NCBI GenBank assembly: GCA_014804445.1
Contig: JAAUZU010000029.1
Coordinates: forward strand, 75,984-139,983
Direction: 5' to 3'
Length of the DNA stretch: 64,000 nt
Origin: Lachnospiraceae bacterium
Lineage (GTDB): Bacteria; Bacillota; Clostridia; Lachnospirales; Lachnospiraceae
Both the position numbers and the translations under genes were made by a program. Shown piece by piece: positions 1 to 8,735 of the stretch. A model generated the notes under the pieces. That model was not told where the DNA came from, made no database searches, and worked only from the letters and a program-made list of their open reading frames with translations. Every line of letters begins with the position of its first letter. Positions within the stretch are counted from its first letter, which is position 1.

Positions 1-2
1 TG

Positions 3-830
3 GTGCTTGACAGGCAGGCTTTTGGGGATGATGACGCTGCATTTGTGGAAGCAGTTACGGAATTTCTCACCATGTATAATGCCAGGGTCACGGTGATCTG
101 TGAGGGGTTAAAGGAGCAATCGTTTCTGTTCCGTGGACTTCTGGAAGCGGGAGTGGGCAATATTGTAACAGGGACGGAGATTGGAAAAATACAGTCGCAG
201 ATATGCCAGTCTCTGGAACCGGAGGGTATGGCTGGATATGGTTCCGGAAAAGGTGTGGAGCAGACAAAAGAGCAGGAAGCCTATCGGTTTAAGGCGGACG
301 GGGTAAAGATAGCTGTGGCAGGAAGCCAGAACCGCATGGGAATCACTACAGCGGCTTTGGGGCTTACTGCATGGCTGGGCAGCGTGGGAGCAACAGTTTG
401 TTATGTGGAGAGGGATGGCAGTGGCATTATTTCTTCGCTGGCGGATGCATACGGGATGCAGCCCCATAATGATGGATTCCAGCTGGAAAATGTGTGGTAT
501 GGAGAACGGATTCCGGAAGAGGAGTGCCAGTTTGCGGTCATAGATTATGGCACATGCCAGACAGGGGAAGCGGACCTTCTGTTGTTGGTATGCGGCACCA
601 AGCCTTATGAGCTTGCTTACACAATGGAATTTCTGCAGCAGTATGAGGAAAGGTATGCCTTTGTGTTGTGTCCTTTTGTAGAGGAAAGTCTGCGGATGGC
701 ATATGCAGAGGCACTCTGTTCAGAACGCCACAAGGTGTTATTTCTGGAATACCAGCCGGACTGCATGGATGGCAGTGCGAACAAAAAAGCTTTTAAGGAG
801 ATTATTGAGAAGTATATCGCCGGGGAGTAA
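3..830 (+). CDS. ParA/MinD-like ATPase-fold protein of an integrative element, 5' partial
   Basis: The reading frame enters from the left edge, so the N-terminus is missing. The visible 275 residues have two parts. The first ~70 residues look like a receiver-like domain with a LLEAGVGNIVTG ending, as in CpaE-type proteins. The second, from about residue 100, has a ParA/MinD-type core. The P-loop equivalent around residues 107-116 reads GSQNRMGITT, so the lysine that contacts phosphate in KGGxGKT is replaced. This suggests weak or no ATP hydrolysis. Proteins of this kind commonly sit in the backbone of Firmicutes conjugative elements, which fits the helix-turn-helix gene just downstream and the recombinases at 39-44 kb. 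The stop is followed 45 bp later by the next gene. Its role in partition or conjugation is inferred. Confidence 0.6.
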   Translation: MLDRQAFGDDDAAFVEAVTEFLTMYNARVTVICEGLKEQSFLFRGLLEAGVGNIVTGTEIGKIQSQICQSLEPEGMAGYGSGKGVEQTKEQEAYRFKADGVKIAVAGSQNRMGITTAALGLTAWLGSVGATVCYVERDGSGIISSLADAYGMQPHNDGFQLENVWYGERIPEEECQFAVIDYGTCQTGEADLLLLVCGTKPYELAYTMEFLQQYEERYAFVLCPFVEESLRMAYAEALCSERHKVLFLEYQPDCMDGSANKKAFKEIIEKYIAGE

Positions 831-875
831 TCCCCGGCACGGATGACAAAAAAACAGAAAAGTGAGGATACGAAC

Positions 876-1601
876 ATGAACCAATTTGAAATGAGGCAGA
901 AAGCATACCAATCCAGCTTAAACAGCAGAGCATTGCAGGTACTGCTATATCTGATAGACCGTGCAGACAGGGAGCAGACTTGTTTCCCGGCAGTCCCGAC
1001 TATTGGGCGGGAATTGCACATCAGCATATCTACCGTGAAACGTGCCATGAAAGAGCTGGTTGCTTCAGGCTATGTTAGAAAGGAAAGTCGGTTCAGGGAG
1101 GGAAACAGGGGTCAGACCTCCAACCTTTACACACTGTTTTTTCCGGAGCGGCAGGAGAGAGAGGCAGAAAAGGTGCAGGAACTGAAAGATTGTGTGGAGT
1201 GTATGGCAGATCAGGAGGAGACTGCTGATAGGAGAAAAAGCAATGTAGAAAATTCCGGTGAGGGAAGTCTTGATGCGGAAAATACAGAAGTGGAAAGCGC
1301 CAATGTGGAGAGGGCTGGGATAGAAAATAGCAGATTAGATTCTCTTGGCGCAAGGGCTGTCATAATTGAACAGGAAAAGTCCGGAGAAAGTAAAGATGAA
1401 TTGGTAAATGGGTGGCAGCGTTTTAAGAAGAGAATATTCTGGCGGTCTGTTGTGTGCCGGGGATATGGTTTGCGCTTTTCCTTTGTGGGAAAGTGGTTGT
1501 GGAATAAGTGCACTTATTTCAAAGATTCTTTCATTCTCGATATAATCAGTGATTTAAGGCATATGTGGACGGGGGAGGGGGTCAGAATGATACCACCTTG
1601 A
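876..1601 (+). CDS. Helix-turn-helix (replication-initiator-like) protein of the element
   Basis: About the first 80 residues form a winged-helix DNA-binding domain of the type seen in element replication or regulatory proteins (ALQVLLYLIDRAD, then FPAVPTIGRELHISISTVKR, then a wing ending in RGQTSNLYTLFF). The remainder is low-complexity and rich in E, S and N, with a basic/aromatic tail. I start at the ATG at 876 because it has a GTGAGG ribosome site 8 bases upstream. An in-frame ATG at 843 lacks one. The C-terminal 60 residues do not resemble a domain, and the gene may have been fused to new sequence where the cargo was inserted just downstream. It belongs with the ParA-like gene to the element backbone. 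Confidence 0.6.
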   Translation: MNQFEMRQKAYQSSLNSRALQVLLYLIDRADREQTCFPAVPTIGRELHISISTVKRAMKELVASGYVRKESRFREGNRGQTSNLYTLFFPERQEREAEKVQELKDCVECMADQEETADRRKSNVENSGEGSLDAENTEVESANVERAGIENSRLDSLGARAVIIEQEKSGESKDELVNGWQRFKKRIFWRSVVCRGYGLRFSFVGKWLWNKCTYFKDSFILDIISDLRHMWTGEGVRMIPP

Positions 1602-1689
1602 ACCTACAGTTTAACGGAAAAATAAAAAGCGGGAAAGGAAGTATAGAATTAATATTAAAGATGATATTAGAAGTCTATTAAAAATCTTC

Positions 1690-1718
1690 TTGAATTTTAT
1701 TTATATAAATTGTATGAT
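1690..1718 (+). promoter_or_regulatory. Sigma-A-type promoter of the agr sensor/regulator pair
   Basis: A -35 TTGAAT (1690-1695) and a -10 TATGAT (1713-1718) are separated by exactly 17 bases in an AT-rich leader. The first gene downstream starts at 1790. Confidence 0.6.
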
Positions 1719-1740
1719 ACCATTATGCTATGCAATGGTA
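1718..1740. promoter_or_regulatory. Inverted repeat at the transcription start of the agr pair
   Basis: TACCATT (1718-1724) and AATGGTA (1734-1740) form a perfect 7-bp inverted repeat around a 9-base spacer. It abuts the -10 box, so it would cover the start site as an operator or form a hairpin at the mRNA 5' end. No regulator is assigned. Confidence 0.35.
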
Positions 1741-1789
1741 CAAGAGATGGAAACGTGCTATTACACTGAAGCAAAATGGGAGGAATTTG

Positions 1790-2530
1790 GTGATAAGAAT
1801 AGGGATTTGCGAGGATATATCTGAAGAATTAGAAATGCAAAAGAAAATGATATATGAGATTATGGCTAATCTTGCAAGAAATACGGAGTTATTTTGTTTC
1901 CAGAGTGGAGAAGATTTGCTATGCGAAATTGATTTGACAGGAAATATGGATATCATTTTTCTTGATGTAGAAATGACCGGAATGAATGGTATTGAAGTAG
2001 CGAGAACCATTAGAAAAAGGGACACAAGGGCAATAATAATTTTTATTACCTGCCATAACCAGTATTTTCAGAAAATGTTGGAAGTTCAGTCTTTTACGGT
2101 TATGAAGAAGCCTTTAGATGAGAGGAGACTTGCAGAATTAATACAATATGTTCTAAATACCCGATTTAATTTTTATGATTGTTATATGTTTTCCTACTGC
2201 AAAAAGCATTATAGGATTCCTTTGGTGAAGATCCGTTTTTTTCAAAGCGATAAGAGGATAATTCGGATCAGTGCGATATTAGAAAAATCGATAAACGATG
2301 AATATGTATTCTATGGAAAAATGGAAGAAGTGGAGAATGAAGTCAATAAAGCGGATATACGATTTTTAAGGATAAGAAAGTCTTTTTTGGTAAATCCACT
2401 CTTTATTATGGAATATTCAGCAAACAGGGTGACTTTGGACAACGGGATTGTTTTGGAAATAGGAAGAAAATATAAAGAAGCAGTTAAGAAATTTTATTTA
2501 CTGAGTTTAAAGGGGAAAACATGGGAATGA
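1790..2530 (+). CDS. AgrA-type LytTR response regulator
   Basis: This is a 246-residue two-domain regulator. Residues 1-120 form a receiver with acidic pocket ICEDI, phospho-acceptor D59 in IIFLDVEM and a conserved lysine near 106. Residues ~130-240 form a LytTR DNA-binding domain (FLRIRKSFLVNP, then a VTLDNGIVLEIGRKY end). I start at GTG 1790, which has GGAGG 6 bases upstream and gives MIRIGICED, matching the MLRIGICDD start of the paralogue at 33,052. A longer ATG start at 1730 has no such site. It overlaps the kinase gene by 10 bases. It most likely answers the kinase next door and activates the agrD/agrB/injection operon; that target is inferred. Confidence 0.85.
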   Translation: MIRIGICEDISEELEMQKKMIYEIMANLARNTELFCFQSGEDLLCEIDLTGNMDIIFLDVEMTGMNGIEVARTIRKRDTRAIIIFITCHNQYFQKMLEVQSFTVMKKPLDERRLAELIQYVLNTRFNFYDCYMFSYCKKHYRIPLVKIRFFQSDKRIIRISAILEKSINDEYVFYGKMEEVENEVNKADIRFLRIRKSFLVNPLFIMEYSANRVTLDNGIVLEIGRKYKEAVKKFYLLSLKGKTWE

Positions 2531-3810
2531 TTGTGACGCTCTTTATAGTGGAAGTTTTCTCAACTATTCTGCAACGCATTTTTTGTGATAGTACTTTGGA
2601 AAAGAGAAAAGGTAGTTGGCAATATGATTTGCTTTCGTGGGGAGGATATTTTGTTTTATTTAACACAATCTCCTATGCAATTACAAATTATATTGGAATT
2701 GCATGGTTAAATATGCCAGCGTTTATGGTTACATTTTTTGCCACGGTAAAAATTCGATATACGAATCCCAATAGGACATTGATTGTTGTAACTTTGTTTA
2801 TGTATTTAAGCGGAATGAGTGCCGAATTGCTGACATATTATGGCAAGGATCTTCTGCAGTGGAAACGAATTGGTAATGAGGATATATTCTGTACAGTTAT
2901 TTCTAAAATTATCTGGTTTCTAATTATAAAAATAACTTCTCTGATTGTAAAAATGAGTAAAAAAACAGAATTGCTTATGCAGGATTGGTTAGAGGTGTTT
3001 ATTGTTCCGGCGGGAAGTATATGGATTTTGCTGTCCTTGTTTGTGGCGGGAATACTTGATAAGTCATTCTGGGGAATTACTTCTGTAGCAATGATCATGT
3101 TGATCAATATCTTTACATATTACTTATATGATAAAGCAAAAGAAAATATGGAAAAACGCATAAAAGCAGAGATGCTTAGGAGACAATGCTCTTATTATAT
3201 CCGACAGGAGAAAGAAAATAAAGAATGGTGGGAACAAATCAGACATTTTCAGCATGACATGAAGCAACGTTATATTGTAGAGAAGGCTTTTCTGGAAAAG
3301 AAAGATTATACAGCTTTAGAAAGGTATTATAATGAAAACTTAAAATTCCTAAGCAGGAAAAAGAACATATCTGATACAGGAAATATTTATGTCGATAGCA
3401 TTATTAACTACAAAGCAGACATGGCAGAAAAAGAGAATATAGAATTTGTGGTGAACATCAATATACCAAGTGATGTAGAACTGGATGTGGAAGATTTCTG
3501 TATCTGTATGGGGAATCTATTGGATAATGCCATAGAGGCGGTTATGGATCTTCATGATGAAAAAAGTATATATGTGCAAGTGAATGCAGATAATAGTAAT
3601 TTGTTTATTAATGTTAAAAATCGGTATAGAGATGGGAGGAAAAAGGAAGGCAAAATATATCTCACAAATAAGCCAGATGAGAAAAACCATGGTCTGGGAA
3701 TAATAATTATTCAGCAGATTGTGGGGAAATATGACGGAGAACTTATAATTCAAGATGAAGAAGGAATATTTGATGTGGTAGTATTGCTATATGACTTTTT
3801 AAAATGCTAA
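2521..3810 (+). CDS. AgrC-type sensor histidine kinase
   Basis: This 429-residue membrane kinase has about six hydrophobic segments in residues 1-205. A coiled DHp-like region follows with the phospho-acceptor in RHFQHDMKQRY (H245). It ends in a GHKL ATPase with N-box GNLLDNAIEAV near residue 335 and G-box KNHGLGIIIIQQIVG near 388. This layout is that of AgrC/ComD-type peptide receptors (HPK10 family). The gene overlaps the regulator and is followed by an intrinsic terminator, so the pair forms its own transcription unit. The likely ligand is the cyclic peptide made by the AgrD/AgrB genes immediately downstream. Confidence 0.85.
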   Translation: MGMIVTLFIVEVFSTILQRIFCDSTLEKRKGSWQYDLLSWGGYFVLFNTISYAITNYIGIAWLNMPAFMVTFFATVKIRYTNPNRTLIVVTLFMYLSGMSAELLTYYGKDLLQWKRIGNEDIFCTVISKIIWFLIIKITSLIVKMSKKTELLMQDWLEVFIVPAGSIWILLSLFVAGILDKSFWGITSVAMIMLINIFTYYLYDKAKENMEKRIKAEMLRRQCSYYIRQEKENKEWWEQIRHFQHDMKQRYIVEKAFLEKKDYTALERYYNENLKFLSRKKNISDTGNIYVDSIINYKADMAEKENIEFVVNINIPSDVELDVEDFCICMGNLLDNAIEAVMDLHDEKSIYVQVNADNSNLFINVKNRYRDGRKKEGKIYLTNKPDEKNHGLGIIIIQQIVGKYDGELIIQDEEGIFDVVVLLYDFLKC

Positions 3811-3852
3811 AATGATAAAAGCAGAAAAATATTGATATGGAGCAAAATTATA

Positions 3853-3881
3853 AAGTGCTTGATAAATTCAAGTGCTTTTTT
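3853..3881 (+). terminator. Intrinsic terminator after the agr kinase gene
   Basis: A 10-bp stem (3853-3862 with 3868-3877, two G-U pairs) with a five-base loop runs into TTTTTTGTTG. It separates the sensor/regulator unit from the agrD-agrB-injection unit, which therefore needs its own promoter. Confidence 0.55.
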
Positions 3882-3931
3882 GTTGTGAAAATATAAAAGA
3901 TGTCAAGAGAGGTTTACAGTACTTGCAGAAA

Positions 3932-3993
3932 GTTACATATAACAATGTCGTTTGTTACATTCTTCGTTTTCGATTGTCAAAATATGGTACTAT
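3932..3993 (+). promoter_or_regulatory. Candidate LytTR-regulated promoter of the agrD/injection operon
   Basis: Two direct repeats, AGTTACATA (from 3931) and TGTTACATT (from 3953), lie 22 bases apart, about two helical turns, as in AgrA/LytTR site pairs. Downstream is a usable -10 (TACTAT, 3988-3993) with no good -35 at the right spacing, the pattern expected of an activator-dependent promoter. The agrD start codon is at 4018. Assignment rests on spacing and position only. Confidence 0.4.
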
Positions 3994-4017
3994 TTGTCAA
4001 AAGAAGGAGGAACTCCA

Positions 4018-4176
4018 ATGAAAAAATTTCAATCATTATTTAGGAAATATTCTTGTAATGCCATGGCTTTTGTGCTGACGGCAGTTGCTACTGGGATAGC
4101 GACGTGTGGCTGTTATTTTGTTTATTATCAGCCCGAAGTACCGGATAACTTAAAAAAATTTTCCAAGAATAAATAA
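4018..4176 (+). CDS. agrD: AgrD-type cyclic lactone autoinducer prepeptide
   Basis: This is a 52-residue peptide. It has an amphipathic basic leader (MKKFQSLFRKYS), a hydrophobic small-residue middle, a cysteine-containing core ATCGCYFVYYQPE and the acidic, proline-rich recognition tail PEVPDNLKKF typical of AgrD. The mature signal would be a thiolactone closed on C32 or C34 (TCGCYFVY); which residues remain after trimming cannot be read. I use the ATG at 4018, which has AGGAGG 9 bases upstream; an in-frame ATG at 3952 is too far upstream and unsupported. agrB follows after only two bases. The order AgrA-AgrC-AgrD-AgrB makes the cassette complete. Confidence 0.85.
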   Translation: MKKFQSLFRKYSCNAMAFVLTAVATGIATCGCYFVYYQPEVPDNLKKFSKNK

Positions 4177-4178
4177 AT

Positions 4179-4775
4179 ATGGGAAAAATTTTTGAGAAAA
4201 TAACTCACAATCTGGTACAAAACGGGAATATACGTGAAGAAGATGAGGATGTCTACCAGTATGCTATGAAAAGCATACTGGTACTTGGGGGAAATATCCT
4301 CCTAAGTCTGATTATTGGAGTATGGATGGAGGTACCTGGCTATTGCTTGTTATTTTTAGGTGCTATTATTCTGCTTAGATCCGATGCGGGAGGATATCAT
4401 GCCTCTAATTTGGTAGTATGTTATATACTTTCGCTTGTTTCGTTGATGTTGACAATGTTTATAGTGAAAGAGGAAATTGTACAGTATCCGTTTATCATGG
4501 TGGTTTTATCCTTTATAGCATCAATGTGCATTTTGCGGTTTGCACCACTTGACAGTAAAGGAAAACCGATTGAAAAGGATGAAAGACAATACATACGAAG
4601 ACGTGCTCAGATAACTGTGTGCTTAGAGTGGGGAATGGGTGTTTTGCTTGTGACAATAAATTCCCAAGCTGCTTATGCTATTTGGTTTGCCATAATTTGG
4701 TGTGCAGTGGGATATGCAGGGTGGTTTGTTGATAGAAAAATAAGGACCAAACATGAAAAGTTTGAGGTTAAGTAA
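4179..4775 (+). CDS. agrB: AgrB accessory gene regulator protease
   Basis: This 198-residue integral membrane protein of the AgrB cysteine-protease family would cleave and cyclise the AgrD peptide encoded just upstream. The family signature is intact: an R-x-D-x-GGYH-A stretch with catalytic H74 and, seven residues on, C81 (SNLVVCYILSL). Several hydrophobic helices follow, and a charged loop containing KPIEKDERQYIRRR. Length is typical. Its 3' end overlaps the vWA gene by 23 bases, which couples quorum-signal production to translation of the injection operon. Confidence 0.9.
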   Translation: MGKIFEKITHNLVQNGNIREEDEDVYQYAMKSILVLGGNILLSLIIGVWMEVPGYCLLFLGAIILLRSDAGGYHASNLVVCYILSLVSLMLTMFIVKEEIVQYPFIMVVLSFIASMCILRFAPLDSKGKPIEKDERQYIRRRAQITVCLEWGMGVLLVTINSQAAYAIWFAIIWCAVGYAGWFVDRKIRTKHEKFEVK

Positions 4776-6513
4776 AATAAGATATTTTTTTTGCTGTATT
4801 TTGGTTTTGTTATTAGCAAATATAACTTTTATTCAAGTCGCAGCTGATAATGCGGTAGAAAAAAAGCAAATAATTTTTATTTTAGATGGTAGCTATTCTA
4901 TGGCGCAAGATAGGTGGCAGGAAGCAGTTGATGGTGTTGCGATGATTGTATCCATGCTTCCAACAAACTATGAAGTGGCCATGCTGGTATATAGCGATGA
5001 CGTGACTTTGTGTACAGAATTTGGGCAGCCTATTAAGGAGCAATTAGAACTGTTAAGGGAGGTGGAAACGGCAGGGTACACTAATACGGGATTGGCAGTG
5101 CAAACTGCGTTAGAGAGATTTGGAGTGGGGGAAGTCGAACAGAGGAGAATTGTCCTTATTTCGGACGGTGAAATCAGCATGAAGAAACAGCAGGATACGG
5201 AAAGCGCTATAGGTCTTTATGCCGAAGCTGTGGAATATGCTCGAAGAGAAAATGTGGTCATTGACATGATACTATTTGAACCAGATGGGTTTGAAGAACA
5301 GATTGTACAAGGAGCAGTAGTTACCAATGGACACGTTTACAGGAAGGCAGATACAGAATCAATTATCAAATATTCAGAAATGTATCTGTTTGAACGGCTT
5401 GGAGTAGGGCGAATTGTAGCAGGAACGTCGGATACATTGACAAGTGTGACAGATATTTCCTTTCAGGATGCTTTAGCAGAAAAAGTCTGGATATTGATAA
5501 CAGCAGAAAGTGAAATAGCAGATGTTCAAGTCTCTTGTCAAAGTAAAGAAATCTCAACAACCAAAGGAAAGTACTTTGTAGTGATAGAACTGGACGAACC
5601 CTTAGAGAATACAGCAAATTTAAAGTATACTCTGACAGAACAAGGACAGGTCGAGATATACATATCAAAAGAATACAAGTTATCTGTGGATATGGAGGCG
5701 GTTTGTTTACCGGAGTATTTTGAGCCGCAAGTGGTAGTTAGCATTAGAAACGCAGAAGGAAAAAGCTTATTGGAAGATCCTAATACAAATGAAAAGGTAA
5801 ACATATACATAGAAGACAAAAAAATGGATTATACCATAGAAGAGGGAAACGCAGTTATTAATTATCCCGTGGAAGCATCACAGGAGGTGAAAGTTCTGGT
5901 AGAGTTTGAGCAGTTAGACGGCAGAGTAGTTTGTGATGATTTTATAGGTAAGATATGGCTTGAGAAACCATATCAGGAAATCGTAAAAGAAGAGGAATCA
6001 TACATTTTGCTCTATATAGTAATCGCAGGCATATGTCTTGTCTTCGTTCTGTCGCTGCTTTTGCTCCTCAGGGCGAAAAAAAAAACAGAACAATCTGCAA
6101 AGGTTCCGCCAGAAGCCCGGGGCACTGGTGAGACACCAAAGTACGATTTCTCGGGGCAGTTGGTAGTCTATATGCTGAAAAATTCTGCGGGAGAGGATAT
6201 GCCTCCGGCAAGCGTGAACCTATACATGAGGGAAAGCAGGGAGCCGTTCAGCTTTGCGTGGGTGCGGGATAAATGCCGCATGGACATGCAGCTTAAAGAT
6301 GCAGACAGGGTGCAGTTTCAAGGAGGGGAGCAGCATACACTGTGTGTGAAAAATCAGGGAGATGCGACAGTGGTATGCGGTAAAGAAATTCTGCTACGGA
6401 ATAAAAAGTACATCCTGCACTATAATGAGAAGCTCCTTCTGATTTTTAATGACGGGGAAATAGAACTGGAAGTCCATTACAAAAATATGAAACCAAGCGA
6501 AAGGAAAAGGTGA
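4753..6513 (+). CDS. vWA-domain single-pass membrane protein heading the injection-system operon
   Basis: A signal or anchor segment (residues ~10-30) is followed by a von Willebrand A domain with the metal-site motif DGSYS at residues 45-49 (ILDGSYSM). Extracellular beta-rich sequence follows, then a membrane helix near residues 417-440 (ILLYIVIAGICLVFVLSL) and a ~120-residue cytoplasmic beta-rich domain (from FSGQLVVYML). The gene starts inside agrB and its TGA lies next to the sheath gene start. The first ~1,300 bases are AT-rich and the tail is clearly more GC-rich. The change falls at a run of ten A's (6076-6085) just after the membrane helix, which suggests an ectodomain swap. A role as a surface anchor or trigger for the machine is inference. 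Confidence 0.7.
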   Translation: MKSLRLSKIRYFFCCILVLLLANITFIQVAADNAVEKKQIIFILDGSYSMAQDRWQEAVDGVAMIVSMLPTNYEVAMLVYSDDVTLCTEFGQPIKEQLELLREVETAGYTNTGLAVQTALERFGVGEVEQRRIVLISDGEISMKKQQDTESAIGLYAEAVEYARRENVVIDMILFEPDGFEEQIVQGAVVTNGHVYRKADTESIIKYSEMYLFERLGVGRIVAGTSDTLTSVTDISFQDALAEKVWILITAESEIADVQVSCQSKEISTTKGKYFVVIELDEPLENTANLKYTLTEQGQVEIYISKEYKLSVDMEAVCLPEYFEPQVVVSIRNAEGKSLLEDPNTNEKVNIYIEDKKMDYTIEEGNAVINYPVEASQEVKVLVEFEQLDGRVVCDDFIGKIWLEKPYQEIVKEEESYILLYIVIAGICLVFVLSLLLLLRAKKKTEQSAKVPPEARGTGETPKYDFSGQLVVYMLKNSAGEDMPPASVNLYMRESREPFSFAWVRDKCRMDMQLKDADRVQFQGGEQHTLCVKNQGDATVVCGKEILLRNKKYILHYNEKLLLIFNDGEIELEVHYKNMKPSERKR

Positions 6514-6518
6514 CGGCG

Positions 6519-8690
6519 ATGAATACAATTAGCCAGACAAACCGGACGATTCTTTTTGAGGAGATCAATCCGGAAAAGCAAAACCTCATGACTCTGGTAG
6601 GGGATGTGAGAGGCATTAACAGTTTAAGCGATGACAAAATCAAGACACTGAACGAAGCGCTTCTGGTAAGGAATTTTGATGAGTTTTTGGATAAGTTTGA
6701 GCCGGTGGTATATTCTTTTTTTGACGCTAATAACCAGAGGGTCTTATATACATTGAAAAAGCCAGAAGGTGTTTCTGATGACCTGCTCACGGAAATTCGC
6801 TTAAATCGGCAGAATGATTTTCTCAAAATGCTGATGACACTTGTAGAGACGAAACGCTCTCAAGGAACCATCAACGTGGATTTCCAGTTTGAGAAGCTGA
6901 CAGATATGATTTCCCCCAAAAAGGTGATGGACGATATCCGCCAAAACAGGAAGGAGCTGCAGTATACTTATGGCGAGTATGCAAAGCTGGATGACGGCGA
7001 TCCACAGAAACTGGATTTGGCAGACAAGTTGAACGTGATGTTTGAGGAAGCAAGTGCTAACTACAACAACGTGATGGCGATGCTGCCCCTTGCCATCGAA
7101 GATATCAAGACAAGGCTCCTTCTGGGGGATAGGCAGGCATCTCAGGATGCAGCACCTCTTGCAATAGGCGTCCTGAGCATGGATGCGGATGGAGAACTGA
7201 AAATTCTGGAGGCTCCCAAGGAAAAGAAGCAGGAGCTTCTGGTGCTTGACGATAATGCCAACACGGGGCTGATTGCAGCGTTGGAAGATGACTATAAATC
7301 ACTTAACGAGGATGGGAACGAATATGTGATGTCCCTTGTGACGAGGACGTTCTGCCCGCTTGCTTCTACCATGGAGAGCGCTGTTGATGTGGAAAAGGAA
7401 GTGGCAAATTACAACTCCTATCTGGAGTTTTACAAAACCAGCAAGGACGATTTTATCAAGGTCGTAAAGCCGCTGGTGGAGAAAATTCTGGGAGTGTGGT
7501 CTTTCTTTGAGCAGTTTCCAAAGAACATTAAGACTATGCGCCCGTCCATGATTGTCACCAATATCAGCAATGAGATGCTGGCTCGCAGCAGTAATATCCC
7601 AAGGCTGATTACATATTTGAGCTCTGTAAACGCCAAAAATGATTTTGCCAACACCATCTGGTACGGTATTTTTCCCTCAGTATCGTTGGACAGCCATTCC
7701 AAGATGAAAGCGGTCAGGGAGCGTTTTAAAGGAAACGATAACGTAGACAAAGAAGATGTGAACAGCGTGGAATCATTGGCCAGGATTCTGGATGTGCTGA
7801 AAGATTATTCCGTGCAGTGCTTTTTCAGCTATGAAACCGGTGACAGGACTACCTTCAACGCCATGGCGATGGAGGGCATTGAAGACTATGAAAACAAGTG
7901 CAGTACGCTGATTGGAAAGCCTTTCAGCGAATATGCAATTCCCTGCATCCCTAACTTTACCATTATTCCCAAAGATAAGTCGGGGGTGATTCTGGATAAG
8001 CGCATGCATGTGACAGAACAGAACACGGCAGAACTGTCCAAAGAAAAAGAAGATATCATGAAGCTGTGGATTGACGGCGTCTACATTGGTGCAGCCTATG
8101 TTGCTGCAGGGCTGGTGTCCGCATACCAGAGTCCTGAGTACTTAAAAGAGGTATTCAAGAAAAATGTGGATGAAAATCTTCCCGGCGTCCGGTTTGACAT
8201 TGAGGCGGGGGATCATGCACTGAAAGTCCGCACTACTATGGCAAAAGAAATCACAGGATTTACCAACGTGATTAAGAATGATATCAATCGCAGGAATTTC
8301 GGTTTTGTATTCTCATCGGAGAATGCGGTGCTGGGTGACATGAGTATCCAGAACATCATGGTTTATAAGGCAAGGAATCTGCTGAGTGACGGGAAGAGTT
8401 ATGAACCAATTTACAAGACGCAGGTGACAAGCTATATTGAACGTGTCATGCGCCATGCCACAGGGGATTTCAAACAAGAGAGCATTGGAGAATTTTTCTC
8501 AAACAAGCCGAGCAGCCAGAAAAACCGCTGGCTGGAGAAAAAAGAGTGCATCAATGCCATTCTGGGAAGCGGAGATGACATTCGCCACTCAGTGGATGCG
8601 GCGACAGGTTACTGTACGTTGGACATTCTGTTCAATGGCAATGTAAAGAATCTTGAGGTTGAGGTAAACCGGCTGACAAATGAGGGCTGA
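6519..8690 (+). CDS. Putative contractile sheath protein (TssC-like candidate)
   Basis: This 723-residue soluble protein has no signal peptide or membrane helix. It sits immediately upstream of two tube-like genes, the place a sheath normally takes. The C-terminal third carries features reminiscent of sheath proteins: IGAAYVAAGLVSAYQSPEYL, then a helix-strand run with YKTQVTSYIERVMR, and a final strand LDILFNGNVKNLEVEV that could be the handshake strand. The length exceeds a single TssC (about 500) and could accommodate a fused small sheath subunit or an extra N-terminal domain. I use ATG 6519; GTG 6510 is an alternative overlapping the vWA stop. I do not recognise a named family, so the call rests on context and weak pattern. 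Confidence 0.5.
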   Translation: MNTISQTNRTILFEEINPEKQNLMTLVGDVRGINSLSDDKIKTLNEALLVRNFDEFLDKFEPVVYSFFDANNQRVLYTLKKPEGVSDDLLTEIRLNRQNDFLKMLMTLVETKRSQGTINVDFQFEKLTDMISPKKVMDDIRQNRKELQYTYGEYAKLDDGDPQKLDLADKLNVMFEEASANYNNVMAMLPLAIEDIKTRLLLGDRQASQDAAPLAIGVLSMDADGELKILEAPKEKKQELLVLDDNANTGLIAALEDDYKSLNEDGNEYVMSLVTRTFCPLASTMESAVDVEKEVANYNSYLEFYKTSKDDFIKVVKPLVEKILGVWSFFEQFPKNIKTMRPSMIVTNISNEMLARSSNIPRLITYLSSVNAKNDFANTIWYGIFPSVSLDSHSKMKAVRERFKGNDNVDKEDVNSVESLARILDVLKDYSVQCFFSYETGDRTTFNAMAMEGIEDYENKCSTLIGKPFSEYAIPCIPNFTIIPKDKSGVILDKRMHVTEQNTAELSKEKEDIMKLWIDGVYIGAAYVAAGLVSAYQSPEYLKEVFKKNVDENLPGVRFDIEAGDHALKVRTTMAKEITGFTNVIKNDINRRNFGFVFSSENAVLGDMSIQNIMVYKARNLLSDGKSYEPIYKTQVTSYIERVMRHATGDFKQESIGEFFSNKPSSQKNRWLEKKECINAILGSGDDIRHSVDAATGYCTLDILFNGNVKNLEVEVNRLTNEG

Positions 8691-8735
8691 TTTATCTGAT
8701 AAAACTTTATAAACATCAAAAGGAGGAGAAATACA

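Noticed and set aside
1730..1789. Longer start of the first agr-type regulator at ATG 1730
   Set aside because: The extension overlaps the promoter-proximal inverted repeat, lacks a ribosome site and is absent from the paralogue.
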